Shown in pieces: positions 10,201 to 16,358 of a stretch of DNA of 64,000 nt. Below the pieces are notes generated by a model. It worked only from the letters and a program-made list of their open reading frames with translations. It ran no database searches and was not told where the DNA came from. Every line of letters begins with the position of its first letter. Positions within the stretch are counted from its first letter, which is position 1. The stretch is from contig LMOK01000002.1 of NCBI GenBank assembly GCA_001423545.1, positions 1,178,001-1,242,000 of the forward strand, written 5' to 3'. The position numbers were made by a program, and so were the translations under genes. This DNA is from Orlajensenia sp001423545. GTDB lineage: Bacteria > Actinomycetota > Actinomycetes > Actinomycetales > Microbacteriaceae.

Positions 10201-10659
10201 TGCGAAGCAGGCGCTCTGATGTTGGCCGATATCGTGTATGCAATCACCTTCGGCAAGGTGGCGGGCGCCGTTCGATCGGGCGGCACCGCCGTTGTACGAA
10301 CTGCCGACGGCGTCGTCGCAGTAGGGCTCGGCGCTGATGCCGCAAGCGCGGCCTTCCAAGGTATGCGAGCAGAGGGCGGTCACGCCATTCGCCACTTACG
10401 TGAAGAAGGTCTGATCCCGAATACCGGTAGTCTCTCCTCGCAGGTATCCAAGTTCGAGCAAGCGACTAGCCCGATTCTGACGTCCCCGTCCGCCACGTTC
10501 GACTGGCGAGTAGGTTCGACTGAAGCGCATGCATTTGCGGGGAAAGTTGGCGGCCGGCAAGTCGTCGTATTCGTGGCGGCGGAGGGTGCATACGAAGGAA
10601 AAGTGCTCTCGGCCTACGTACCCACGTCAGACCAGATCAGCAAAATGGGGCTCAAGTGA
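4225..10659 (+). CDS. RHS repeat-associated core protein (polymorphic toxin) with distinct C-terminal domain
   Basis: A giant secreted protein of 2144 residues. ATG 4225 is the first start; ATG 4264 (codon 14), preceded by AGGTGG, places the signal peptide (RRLVLVLAAVLVVTLSV) right at the N terminus and may be the real one. An SpvB/TcdB-like N-terminal segment begins near residue 300. Many YD repeats (YDxxGRxT-type motifs) span about 1000-1725. The conserved RHS core (FYTDPFGATRG, DARYYDEVVGGFISADPL, NAYAYASNNPVSRSDPSGL) ends near residue 1906. In this family the repeats form a shell around a variable C-terminal toxin. Residues 1907-2144 are that variable tail, with histidines at 2053, 2057 and 2102 in GGHAIRHL and TEAHAFAG, suggestive of an RNase-like fold. 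An immunity gene overlaps the stop. Presumed role: contact-dependent competition. Confidence 0.93.
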   Translation: MRSKTKFESGGLLMNRKTSARRLVLVLAAVLVVTLSVDPASLGGAGLGLAQAAETVPDESREENFDAAVDALTLPEPEDAVPVTPPAVDGDEALTALELPTELPAEKTVPVALGEGAPESVAIDLGGMEVSVAPTDDGTSPTLMDVHVEDQAATANAGISGVLLDVVDTSPDPVEGDQSVELTVSYADFAGLSGGDWADRLHAVWYPACAVQTPDAAGCLPTLLPSTHEVVDQTVTVDVPVNDPEPAAVATAAVHTVTAAPGRTTGGSVAITAGVAGPMGNWGATSLAPSSTWATTGATGGFTWAYPMRVPHVPAGPAPELSVSYASQVSDGRIPSTNNQSGLLGEGFDLGASYIERSYTPCSEDETPGANNIGLSAPDLCWGKENATLSLNGAGLELIKDKSTSVWHPKRDDGTRIQYSASGGAAGEHWTVTTTDGTRYVFGQSAQAASAWTVPVFGNNPNEPGNAATFKASVQPQVWRWNLDQVIDPSGNTASYFYAKETNRYRPYYGGKASLEYVSGGHLTRIEYGTHPDDGVSNAPAKVELTYAPRCITNLSVPNSWCSDAQTSPKENHWSDTPVDLICTNDTDCATKNSPTFFDRVRLSKITTYAHDGSTFQPVDSWTLEQRFVAQGDGVELDAATGIMMRLDSIKHDGLGGTLADIKTLPATTFDYVALQNRIPFGGDDGNGATPSYRHRVSSVRTESGGRISVTYDTGCKGAGFSRPENTHDLCYPVKWHDPAEVEERTDYFNKWVVTSVVQGHTSRNEDGKELITGSLAVATTYDYTNANWEWVKPTTPLIDDGDKTYSEFRGAESIATLTGQGDDPITKTVTTYYRGLGVPLTLGGDISVPDTSERLVGQVFSETVYDGDGSETLGGTGKKITETVTEIGTPVIVATSALNPTFTSSRIATQTTHKYTYLKNGNVQFHTKTTNTFNEYSQPTTVDDLGDISIATDDTCTRTSYAHESSTALRDKHLVALPATVETVAKKCSATPARPADVISASKAVYDGAGRPTAAKVINPEPTTFDPQNDADYVSAGTVEYDTRGRATKTTDAQNNATTTAYTASAGGLLASTMTLKPLGHSTTTGFDPILGVPTASTDANGRVTTGKYDALGRLTEARYPQHPASAGFAPSVTYAYTVSETGLNAVVTKTIAADGKHQHTSSTLYDALLRPFQTQQEGKVRRADATAITRLVTFTKYDSAGRVIDQYEPWHSKGAPAAIPAEVPGDTGGHTTFVYDRAGRQTEQTFWQGASTKKWSTLTSYDGATTLQIPPLGATPTETIVDARGRTTTLTQYSRDPDIEAQASANTAKTVHEDLKSTATTYTYDSAGLLATMKDANTNTWTYGYDKSGRQITATDPDAGTSSTKYDLLGRVTTKRNGNEKVLAYTYDALGRTTSVRDDTVTGPVRASWTYDTLWKGVLYSAIRKDGSNLYENRIDDVDLAYRPLKTTVVLPATPAVTKLKVAAYSTSYTYTADGQTASTTYPAVAKADGTSILNQEKVTTGYNASSMPSWMGGGFGWGIYVASAKYNFDGKTLATDLGSTYGAAVTYKYDAITQRLSNINLDRAGISATEVDMSYTYDPAGNVTSLKDQPKNTALDTEALRDNQCFNYDGYSNLELAWTAKSGVCNQTPSASAMGGAAPYWTRYFYGTDEKGSILGNRTSQVTHTATGTATTTTYGYGADTAGPHAVTSSSTGSTPTTYTYDKAGNRISSGSGTPVVSTWDPEGELSTVGATAFIYDADGNRLTRTDTTGTTVYLGSQELLITPAGDVKATRYYNFADQTVAVRTGRGLGDQVTSLVNDAHGTPVAAIPNGGHPKTTAVKRFYTDPFGATRGASNAATVPGDNQFLGKTRDASTGLTLVDARYYDEVVGGFISADPLLDLRDPRQWNAYAYASNNPVSRSDPSGLAAIGGTDDVDVNGKTFKGTGGGTVQASPPQTVDPPVTPDPREGALEEYDEWSSAQEAGIHGYGEFAALWQSQNAPSTECMDPIACEAGALMLADIVYAITFGKVAGAVRSGGTAVVRTADGVVAVGLGADAASAAFQGMRAEGGHAIRHLREEGLIPNTGSLSSQVSKFEQATSPILTSPSATFDWRVGSTEAHAFAGKVGGRQVVVFVAAEGAYEGKVLSAYVPTSDQISKMGLK

Positions 10660-11111
10660 ACGAACTCTTGAACGCGATTTCTTGGAACGCGCGCGACGTC
10701 GAACTGCTTCTCTTCGTGATCTGGCCCTCCAGAAATACGGCAGGAATCCCGCTGCTCACGGCGGAACCCACGCCCGATGGCCTACGGAGCTACTTCCTTG
10801 AAGACCCGGACATTCACCTTCCTGGTCGAGACTGCTTCGAGTACGACTTGGTTTTCGAATCGATGCCAGACGATCTGGCGTCTGTGGTGACTGCTTGGCT
10901 TTCCGCTGCGATCAAGACTGGAGCCGTGATTGCATGGTTCGCCTTCGAAGGGTCGTTCAGCTTCGAACATCTACTGAAGGCGGATGTGGCTAATCAAGTT
11001 TACGCGATGGCGGATTCCGACGGAGTTCAGCTGGCGCTCGACGATGCAACCAGGCACAGCATGGAATGGATTTCGGCACAGTCAGATGCTCGAACTCGAA
11101 TCGGCCTATAA
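10656..11111 (+). CDS. presumed immunity protein for the RHS toxin
   Basis: A 151-residue, acidic, apparently soluble protein. Its GTG start overlaps the TGA of the toxin gene as GTGA, so it is translationally coupled to it. No signal peptide or membrane segment is visible, as expected for a cytoplasmic protein that neutralises a toxin in the producing cell. I do not recognise a named immunity family. The assignment rests on position: small gene, immediate overlap, next to the variable C-terminal end of an RHS protein. The next downstream sequence is decayed, so no second immunity gene is evident. Confidence 0.7.
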   Translation: MNELLNAISWNARDVELLLFVIWPSRNTAGIPLLTAEPTPDGLRSYFLEDPDIHLPGRDCFEYDLVFESMPDDLASVVTAWLSAAIKTGAVIAWFAFEGSFSFEHLLKADVANQVYAMADSDGVQLALDDATRHSMEWISAQSDARTRIGL

Positions 11112-11220
11112 AGGGGTGGAAGGCGCAATCGGGGCCGCCGCGGAAGTTCGTTGTGAGCACGCGCCTTACTGTGAGCATCCCGAATGTGTGCCATCAGAAA
11201 GCTGAATCGGATAAGCCTGA

Positions 11221-11415
11221 CTGGCTACTCCCGGTAAGTCATTCAAGTACCAGTGGTACGCGAACGGTGTCGCGGTCAGCAAGGCCACCTCGTCATCGTT
11301 CAAGCTGACCACCGCCCAGCTCGGTAAGACGATGAAGGTGAAAGTCACCGGCACCCTGTCCGGGTACCCGACCATTGCTCGGACCCCAGTGGCGACCGCG
11401 AAGGTTACCAAGTAG
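11221..11415 (+). pseudogene. C-terminal remnant of a repeat-containing cell-surface protein
   Basis: From a stop at 11218-11220 to a TAG at 11413, frame 1 encodes 64 residues containing FKYQWYANGVAVSKATSS and GKTMKVKVTGTLSGYPT. This is the Ig-like surface repeat found in tandem at the C terminus of many actinobacterial wall and secreted proteins (YQWxxNGxxIxGAT...Y). No start codon, signal peptide or further repeat precedes it, so it is one leftover module. It sits directly after the immunity gene, and is probably scar material from earlier recombination at this toxin locus. Displaced toxin ends are often left behind RHS genes, but here the residue is a surface repeat rather than a toxin. 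Confidence 0.6.
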
Positions 11416-11425
11416 GAGCTCGTCC

Positions 11426-11506
11426 ATGAAGGGTTTCTCGAGCGACAGCTCCTCCTCCTCCTCCTCCTTCTCCTTCTCCTTCTCCTTCTCCTTCTCCTTC
11501 TGCTAA
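11426..11506 (+). repeat. TCC / TTCTCC microsatellite, within a short open frame
   Basis: (TCC)6 at 11450-11467 is followed by (TTCTCC)5 plus TTC at 11468-11500. In one frame it lies in a 26-codon open frame from ATG 11426 to TAA 11504 encoding a Ser run and Ser-Phe alternation. I doubt the frame is a real protein; there is no clear ribosome binding site. The repeat is a likely hot spot for slippage. Confidence 0.75.
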
Positions 11507-11529
11507 CTCTGAGCTGTCAGGATGACCGC

Positions 11530-12105
11530 ATGGCCGACACGAAAATGTCCAAATCCGCTGGTGAGCATTGGACGTGCGCCGCCCTGTCCTTGCTCGGGTG
11601 GGGTGCAGCTTTGACCCGTGACGGGTTGGAACGCACCGACATTCTCGCCGTTCAAACGACCGGTGACCGGCGGATGATCGAAGTGCAGGTGAAAGCCTCA
11701 CGCGGCACCTCCGACAACACGTCATGGCTGTTGGGTGTGAAATCCCAGAAACCGGCAATCTCCGACCGGGAATGGTTCGTGCTCATCGGGTTGCCGTCAA
11801 CACCGGTGGAGCAGCCGCGCGCGTTCATCGTCCCCCGGAACCATGTCGCGGCCGCCGCCTGGATTGAACACATGGCCTGGCAAACCGACCCGACCGTCGC
11901 TCCCGGGAAACGGAACACCGACGTGGACCAAGCCCGAGTGAAGGCCACGGTGTGGGCTGGGTACGAGAACCGGTGGGACCTGTTGGACGGCAGCGCCTAC
12001 GACGCACCCGTCCTCCTGCCGAAGCGGATCCGTGAACTCGCGCTGGAACAGCGTGTGGGTTTGCCGCCGGAGCATCTGTGGCATGACGGGCTGCCGGTCT
12101 GGTGA
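11530..12105 (+). CDS. PD-(D/E)XK-like nuclease-fold protein
   Basis: A 191-residue cytoplasmic protein. GEHWTCAALSLLGW (E12 on the first helix), TDILAV (D37) and MIEVQVKAS (Q53-V-K55, with E51 just before) together match the core pattern of the restriction-endonuclease-like fold in its QxK variant. This pattern occurs in DUF4365-like proteins and Holliday-junction-resolvase relatives. The C-terminal half (about 75-190) contains a conserved-looking Trp-rich segment of unknown role. No methyltransferase or helicase partner is adjacent, so it is not part of a visible restriction-modification system. It may be a lone DNA-processing or defence protein carried by the accessory region. Enzymatic activity is inferred from motifs only. 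Confidence 0.6.
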   Translation: MADTKMSKSAGEHWTCAALSLLGWGAALTRDGLERTDILAVQTTGDRRMIEVQVKASRGTSDNTSWLLGVKSQKPAISDREWFVLIGLPSTPVEQPRAFIVPRNHVAAAAWIEHMAWQTDPTVAPGKRNTDVDQARVKATVWAGYENRWDLLDGSAYDAPVLLPKRIRELALEQRVGLPPEHLWHDGLPVW

Positions 12106-12189
12106 CAGGATGCTGTCCTGCGCATGTTGTTGGCGGATCGCCAACGGGCATCCGCTGACCCGATGACTGCACCGAGATGGAAACACAAC

Positions 12190-12705
12190 ATGGACGCATC
12201 CCCGACTGACGGGCGTCCCGCGGACAGCGCGACCGTGTATCGGTGGGCCATGCCCGCCTGGTGGCTTCCGTTCTCGACCGCGATCCTGATGTGCATGATC
12301 GTCGCCGCTGCCTGGCAAACTCCCCGAATGATCGAGAAGAACGGGTGGCCGCTCGCCCTGTTTATGGCTGTATGGTTCGCCGCTCTCCTCTGGAATGTGT
12401 ACTGGTGGTATTTCCGGGTCGCCTACCGGCTCGAGCTGGACGGTGACACCCTCCGCTGGTGGGCGCCGTTGGCCCACGGTGAACTGTCGGTGCAGTCGAT
12501 CACCGAGGTCACCCAGTTCTTTAACAGCGGGGAGCAGATGCCGACCATCCGTGCCATCGGCCACCGCAGCATTCCTGTGTTCGCCCGCGGTGACCTTTCC
12601 TCATTCCTGGCACGCCTGAATGTCGTGAACGCCGCTGTTCCGGACCGGGTGCGCGGTGCCGCGGCCTTCTTCGACAGGGTGGGCGGCCGCAACAACCGCT
12701 CCTAA
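12190..12705 (+). CDS. two-TM membrane protein with PH-like cytoplasmic domain
   Basis: The frame opens at 12124, but ATG 12190 (codon 23), preceded by GAGATGG, gives a more natural N terminus and a protein of 171 residues. Two closely spaced hydrophobic segments (WWLPFSTAILMCMIVAAAW and LALFMAVWFAALLWNVYWWYF) are followed by a soluble domain of about 85 residues (YRLELDGDTLRWWAPLAHGELSV...), built like the small bacterial PH-like domains on integral membrane proteins. Function unknown. It follows the nuclease-like gene on the same strand after 84 bases. Start choice is uncertain. Confidence 0.6.
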   Translation: MDASPTDGRPADSATVYRWAMPAWWLPFSTAILMCMIVAAAWQTPRMIEKNGWPLALFMAVWFAALLWNVYWWYFRVAYRLELDGDTLRWWAPLAHGELSVQSITEVTQFFNSGEQMPTIRAIGHRSIPVFARGDLSSFLARLNVVNAAVPDRVRGAAAFFDRVGGRNNRS

Positions 12706-12941
12706 CCCGGCTGGGTCACGTACACACCTGCAGGGCTCACTTTGCGTACGCCACCGCCAGCTCATCCCAGTGTGTGGTCGCCCTCGGCGACAGCTACCGA
12801 AGTCGCAGCGGCTGCGAAGCCAGATGCGCGGGTGAGCTGTGACAGCGACAGCTACAGGTCCGCGAACGTGTGCAGCGGCATGGTGTCGGGAACGCGGGCA
12901 GCCCGCTGCTCCCACCCGTCGAAGAACTCTCCATGTAGGAG

Positions 12942-13105
12942 ATGCCGGGGTTCACCGTCGCCGCGGTACTCATCGCAATCTGGGCTACCTTCCGCGCGCT
13001 CGAGGAGGAGCGGAATCTCGGCTGAAGGAAGAACTGCGTGCAGTTCGTGAGTCTTACCCGGACTACCCGTTGAACGCCGTCTCCACGGTCCCGTCGTCTT
13101 TGTAG
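12942..13105 (+). pseudogene. possible frameshifted small membrane protein
   Basis: ATG 12942 opens a frame beginning MPGFTVAAVLIAIWATF and ending at TGA 13023, giving 27 residues with one membrane segment. In the neighbouring frame the sequence continues without stop as RLKEELRAVRESYPDYPL to TAG 13103. Joined by one shift, the two pieces would make a single-pass protein with a charged helical tail, which looks more natural than either alone. The 3' part overlaps the end of the minus-strand gene at 13063. Weak evidence; possibly chance. The remaining bases 12706-12941 hold nothing I can identify. Confidence 0.28.
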
Positions 13106-13455
13106 ATCATTGTCTGGTGCAGTCCGAACGGGTCAACGCCCAGCCCGCATGCGTACGTGCCCCCGGGGTATGAGCCGCGGACGTCGATCGACCCGCCTGG
13201 CGTTTCGAGGTATTCGGTGATCGTCAGATCCTCTGTGCTGATCCCGAGGTAGTCGGCGGCCGACTTGTTGCATACGCCCTGCGGGTCGTTCCCGGACCCT
13301 TGCATGGAGACGATGAACCCGACGATCATGCCGACGCCCACGAGGCCGGCAATCCATGGGAGGCAGCCGAGCGATGCACGTTGTGGGGCGGCTGGCTGCG
13401 GCGGGTCCGATGCGGGTTGCTGTTCCCAGGGGCGGTCCGGTGACAGGTCGTTCAC
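13063..13455 (-). CDS. membrane-anchored protein with extracytoplasmic Cys-containing domain
   Basis: I choose the GTG at 13455 because it overlaps the upstream gene's stop as GTGA. The protein is then 130 residues. A Pro/Gln-rich cytoplasmic head (about 1-30) is followed by one membrane segment (GCLPWIAGLVGVGMIVGFIV) and an outside domain of about 80 residues with two cysteines (VCNKSAADYL and TYACGLGVD) that could form a disulfide. The soluble domain is not one I can name. It is the second gene of a two-gene minus-strand unit with the DUF4177-like gene. Confidence 0.6.
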   Translation of the reverse strand: MNDLSPDRPWEQQPASDPPQPAAPQRASLGCLPWIAGLVGVGMIVGFIVSMQGSGNDPQGVCNKSAADYLGISTEDLTITEYLETPGGSIDVRGSYPGGTYACGLGVDPFGLHQTMIYKDDGTVETAFNG

Positions 13456-13658
13456 GCGGCAGACTCCCACTCTTTCGCACGCTCGAATGTCGCCGTCCAC
13501 GCGTAGACGGAGTTCATCGCTGTGTGCGGGACGGGCGGCCCGACCAGCTTCCAGCCGTGCTGCGCTACACGGTTCAGCTCGACGGTTAGATGCTCGATCG
13601 GGTTCGGCAGCTGCCGGACGATGATCTCAACGGCGACGTATTCAAATCCTTCGGGCAT
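13452..13658 (-). CDS. DUF4177-like small protein
   Basis: From ATG 13658 the protein has 68 residues beginning MPEGFEYVAVEIIV and containing LNRVAQHGWKLVG. The pattern (F/Y)EYxxVxI...LN..GxxGWxLV is typical of the small DUF4177-type fold of unknown function. The frame is open further upstream, but those codons look non-coding. Its TGA overlaps the GTG start of the next minus-strand gene, so the two are probably translated together. No signal or membrane segment is present. Confidence 0.62.
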   Translation of the reverse strand: MPEGFEYVAVEIIVRQLPNPIEHLTVELNRVAQHGWKLVGPPVPHTAMNSVYAWTATFERAKEWESAA

Positions 13659-13742
13659 GCGCTCATCGTGGCAGACAGAGTCTGCTTGTGGGATTCCCCG
13701 TTCCGGGGCCGCACTCGGTGGCAATGCGGCCACGGTCCTGGC

Positions 13743-13873
13743 CTAGACCCGGTGCGCCCAATTCGCCTTTTCGATCTCGTTGAACCAGTATCGGGTGTTC
13801 TTGATGGACACGCGTCTCATCGGAGCTCCTTCTCGAGGTCGAACAGCAACTGCCTGTTGTTGACAGCGTGCAT
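13743..13873 (-). other. two tiny coupled open frames, possibly a gene remnant
   Basis: On the minus strand, ATG 13873 opens MHAVNNRQLLFDLEKELR and stops at TGA 13817. That stop overlaps the ATG at 13820 of a second frame (MRRVSIKNTRYWFNEI..., 25 residues, stop at 13743). The second ATG has an excellent AAGGAG five bases upstream. Both peptides look protein-like, but nothing this small is recognisable. They lie 84 bases upstream of the DUF4177-like gene on the same strand. On the plus strand the same bases read, without a start, as a 41-codon tail ending ESIAKDWLADNPLP at TAG 13931, so the whole 13659-14078 gap may be gene debris. Confidence 0.3.
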
Positions 13874-14078
13874 GACCAATCACTGGCCGAGAGCATCGCT
13901 AAAGACTGGTTGGCGGACAACCCGTTGCCCTAGGCCGCACACACCAGACGACCGGTTCCAGCGTCCGCTCGCCGGGTTCAGGACTTGGCACACATCGTCG
14001 GTTGGTGGGAGCAGACCTCGTGGGAGGATCAGCCGCGGACCATTGTTGCTTGGTCCCTCGGCTGGTAAATTCAGCGCC

Positions 14079-14882
14079 GTGCCCAGCGAAGAGCAGTCGG
14101 AGTTGCCAGACGAATCCGCACTTCTCGACTGGATTCGGGAAGTGTGGTCCATCGTCGAGCGCGATGTTTACCACATCCCAGCAGGCTGGAAAACGATCGC
14201 GTTCGAGCGGCTCTGGGGGATCTGCATCCAATCCATTCGGCACTCACGCGCATACCTGATCCTTTTGGACGCAGGCTTCGAGCGCGAGGCGTTCACCAAC
14301 GCACGCGCAGCCTTGGAGCATGCGATCACCGCACAGTGGGTTTTTCATCGCCACGATGGTCTGGATCGACTCGCGGTGGAGATGATCGGCAAAGAGAAGC
14401 AGTACTACTCGGACATGGCCGTTTGGTTGGACGATGCTCAACTCGCCGGTAAGGCCGACGCTATCGATGTCCCTACCGGGGCGGCGATGCCGAAGTTCAT
14501 GCAGATACTGCGCGAGGTTGACGACGGGGAGTTCCTGGAAACCACCTACGCGAACCTGTCTTTGCCGACACATGTGCGCGCGGGTTCGCAGACCGAGTAC
14601 TGGCAACGGGACGGCGACACTTTCCGAATTCGATTCGAGCCACACCACCTGATTCGGTACCCCGGAACTCACGCAGCCGCGCTTGCAGCAATGTTCGCAG
14701 TTGCTATCCTCATGGAGCTCATGGAGCTCATGGAGCTCACGGAAGATCACGCGGCGCTCGTGCGTATTGATGCTGTCTCAGAAGATCTCCTACTCGCGGT
14801 CAGCTTGCGCCGCTACCTTCCTGAGGACAACCGCCGACACGGCACTGGCGGGGGGACACCGTGGGAAGGACTGGACGAGTAG
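14079..14882 (+). CDS. DUF5677-like helical protein
   Basis: The frame is open from 13590, but codons before GTG 14079 look non-coding. From that GTG (VPSEEQSELPDESALLDWI) the protein has 267 residues. It is mostly helical, with YLILLDAGFEREAFTNARAA and EHAITAQWVFHRHDG as its most characteristic part. This resembles the DUF5677/abortive-infection-like helical family, whose members occur near defence genes, but I am not certain of the match. Near the C terminus an exact triple tandem ATGGAGCTC (14712-14738) encodes MELMELMEL. No membrane segment. Function unknown. Confidence 0.6.
   Translation: MPSEEQSELPDESALLDWIREVWSIVERDVYHIPAGWKTIAFERLWGICIQSIRHSRAYLILLDAGFEREAFTNARAALEHAITAQWVFHRHDGLDRLAVEMIGKEKQYYSDMAVWLDDAQLAGKADAIDVPTGAAMPKFMQILREVDDGEFLETTYANLSLPTHVRAGSQTEYWQRDGDTFRIRFEPHHLIRYPGTHAAALAAMFAVAILMELMELMELTEDHAALVRIDAVSEDLLLAVSLRRYLPEDNRRHGTGGGTPWEGLDE
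14712..14738 (+). repeat. 9-bp tandem repeat (ATGGAGCTC)x3 inside a gene
   Basis: Three perfect copies in frame encode Met-Glu-Leu three times within the DUF5677-like gene. Gain or loss of a unit keeps the frame, so length variation between strains would be silent for the reading frame. Confidence 0.9.
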
Positions 14883-14983
14883 CGTCACGTCGAGTGCTCT
14901 CGCAGCCCAGGACTGAGCCGCCCGAGCATCTGTCTTCATCGCCCGTTCTGATTCGCCCCAAGTTGGGGAATGGCTCCCAGGCG

Positions 14984-15484
14984 ATGCTAAGTCAAACTCA
15001 AAGGATGACGACCACATTGCCTGCGGGCTCGACCCTCGCGGTTAAGTTGCTTGCGGTAGCCGCCGCCTCGGCTGTTCCAGCGATAGTGGGTTCTATCCTC
15101 TACGGCCTCGCATTGGGCGTTGACGACACCAGGTTGGAGCTGGCGTTTCGGGCGATCGCACTGTCCGTTCCGGTAGCAGTGCTCGTCGGAGCGTCAATTG
15201 GTTTGCCGCTGTTAGGCGCGCTCGGCCAGCGCAGCCGATCTACTGGCCGCCAGGTGGGAATCGTTGCACTATGCACGGCTGCCCTCGTGATCGTCTTACT
15301 CGCGGCGACGGTGCTGACAACGTCGATGCTGATTCTCTATGGTTTAGTCCTCACCATTGCCGCAGGGTTTTGTACTGCAGGTGCGCTTCTCCTCTACCCG
15401 AAATTCGTGACGCGCTGGGGCATCTCAACTGTGTTTCTAGTAGGTGCCGCCATCTCGGTTCTGACAGGGTGGCTGACGTACTGA
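14984..15484 (+). CDS. polytopic membrane protein of unknown function
   Basis: ATG 14984 (MLSQTQRM...) or ATG 15005 (MTTTLPAGS...) are the likely starts; the frame upstream overlaps the previous gene and looks non-coding. From 14984 the protein is 166 residues with about five membrane segments: LAVKLLAVAAASAVPAIVGS, AIALSVPVAVLVGASIG, VGIVALCTAALVIVLLAAT, SMLILYGLVLTIAAGF and ISTVFLVGAAISVLTGWL. No transporter signature is visible. Third-position GC is lower than in the genes after 16.4 kb, as in the rest of the accessory region. Confidence 0.6.
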   Translation: MLSQTQRMTTTLPAGSTLAVKLLAVAAASAVPAIVGSILYGLALGVDDTRLELAFRAIALSVPVAVLVGASIGLPLLGALGQRSRSTGRQVGIVALCTAALVIVLLAATVLTTSMLILYGLVLTIAAGFCTAGALLLYPKFVTRWGISTVFLVGAAISVLTGWLTY

Positions 15485-15502
15485 GTTGCGGGGCAAGACG
15501 CA

Positions 15503-15901
15503 ATGCGGATGCCCGTGACGGCAGCATCGGCTCTGCTCCCAGTCGGAAGGGAGCGTTGGACGTCCCTAATGCGTCGACTGCACCAGCAGGATACGTTCCG
15601 GAAAGCGTTCACATCCGTGGGGATAGCGTCGATTGAATTCGGATGGGGTGGATGAGAAGTCAGATGCTTACGAAGCGTCTTCTATGAACTCACCGGCAAA
15701 TCGGTTGTTCCCGCGATTCGTACCAATTTCTTCCACTCGGCCCAGTCGCGGGTCTACCCTGCCGGAAAGGCCGTTTCACCTGACCCGAAGGCAGAAGCCG
15801 ATGACACCAGGTCACGCCAAATGAGGACGCCCGGGTGGGTGCTCATCCTTCTCCTCGTGTGTGGTGCTCTCGTGCTCTGCGCCGGCCTCCTCTGGATGTA
15901 G
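15503..15901 (+). pseudogene. interrupted frame ending in a C-terminal membrane anchor
   Basis: One frame runs from ATG 15503 to TAG 15899 with a single internal stop (TGA 15653). The first part is 50 residues (MRMPVTAASALLPVGRERW...). The second part has no start until ATG 15821, which opens a 26-residue peptide that is almost all membrane segment (GWVLILLLVCGALVLCAGLL). Read through the TGA, the product would be a tail-anchored protein of about 132 residues. It may be a gene broken by a nonsense change, or only the 26-residue membrane peptide is expressed. A 63-codon frame from TTG 15633 overlaps the ATG as ATGA but looks non-coding. Confidence 0.35.
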
Positions 15902-16215
15902 AGTTTCGCCGGTTGATTAGATGCGATCACGCGATTTCAGACGATAGGCGGGGGCAGTCCTCCTTCCCGACGTGCACCTTGCTTCTCCGTTCACGGTGGC
16001 GGGGTGTGCCCCTCCTGAACTCAGATAGCTCGCCGCCGGGGCGGGGGCCGACACTTGCGCTGTGGCACACCAGAAGGCGTTGACCCCAGAAGAGGGGTTC
16101 CGAGGCGAGAGAACACACCGGTAGTCACCATAGCGCCGGGCACGACCTCCCATTCGTCTTGGTATCCCTTCGATCCAGGTGGAATACAGCGCCCCCAGCA
16201 TTCATCGCAACACGC
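15902..16215. other. gene-free stretch at the accessory/core boundary
   Basis: No frame on either strand looks coding, and no strong hairpin or repeat is seen. Base composition and codon bias change to the strongly GC-biased chromosomal type just after this stretch, so it probably contains or lies near the boundary of the accessory region. No direct repeat that could serve as an attachment site was recognised. Confidence 0.4.
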
Positions 16216-16350
16216 GTGAACCTTCCGAAGAACGGCTGGGTGCTGATCACCCTCATGACGGCCGGGCTCGTCGTCCTGATCTGGGCGCTGGCCGGCCCAG
16301 CACTCACGGGCGTGTTCCAGGACGCGATCGACCGCGTCTCCGACTTCTGA
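16216..16350 (+). CDS. small single-pass protein at the head of the pilus cluster (Flp-pilin-like?)
   Basis: GTG 16216 opens 44 residues, VNLPKNGWVLITLMTAGLVV then IWALAGPALTGVFQDAIDRVSDF, with one long membrane helix and a short polar tail. Size and shape resemble the C-terminal half of Flp/DUF4244-type pilins, and it lies 8 bases before a TadE-like gene. It lacks the usual N-terminal GxxxxEY processing motif, so it could also be a truncated pilin or another small Tad-locus protein. An in-frame TTG at 16159 would extend it by 19 residues without improving it. Confidence 0.45.
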   Translation: MNLPKNGWVLITLMTAGLVVLIWALAGPALTGVFQDAIDRVSDF

Positions 16351-16358
16351 GCCGTACC

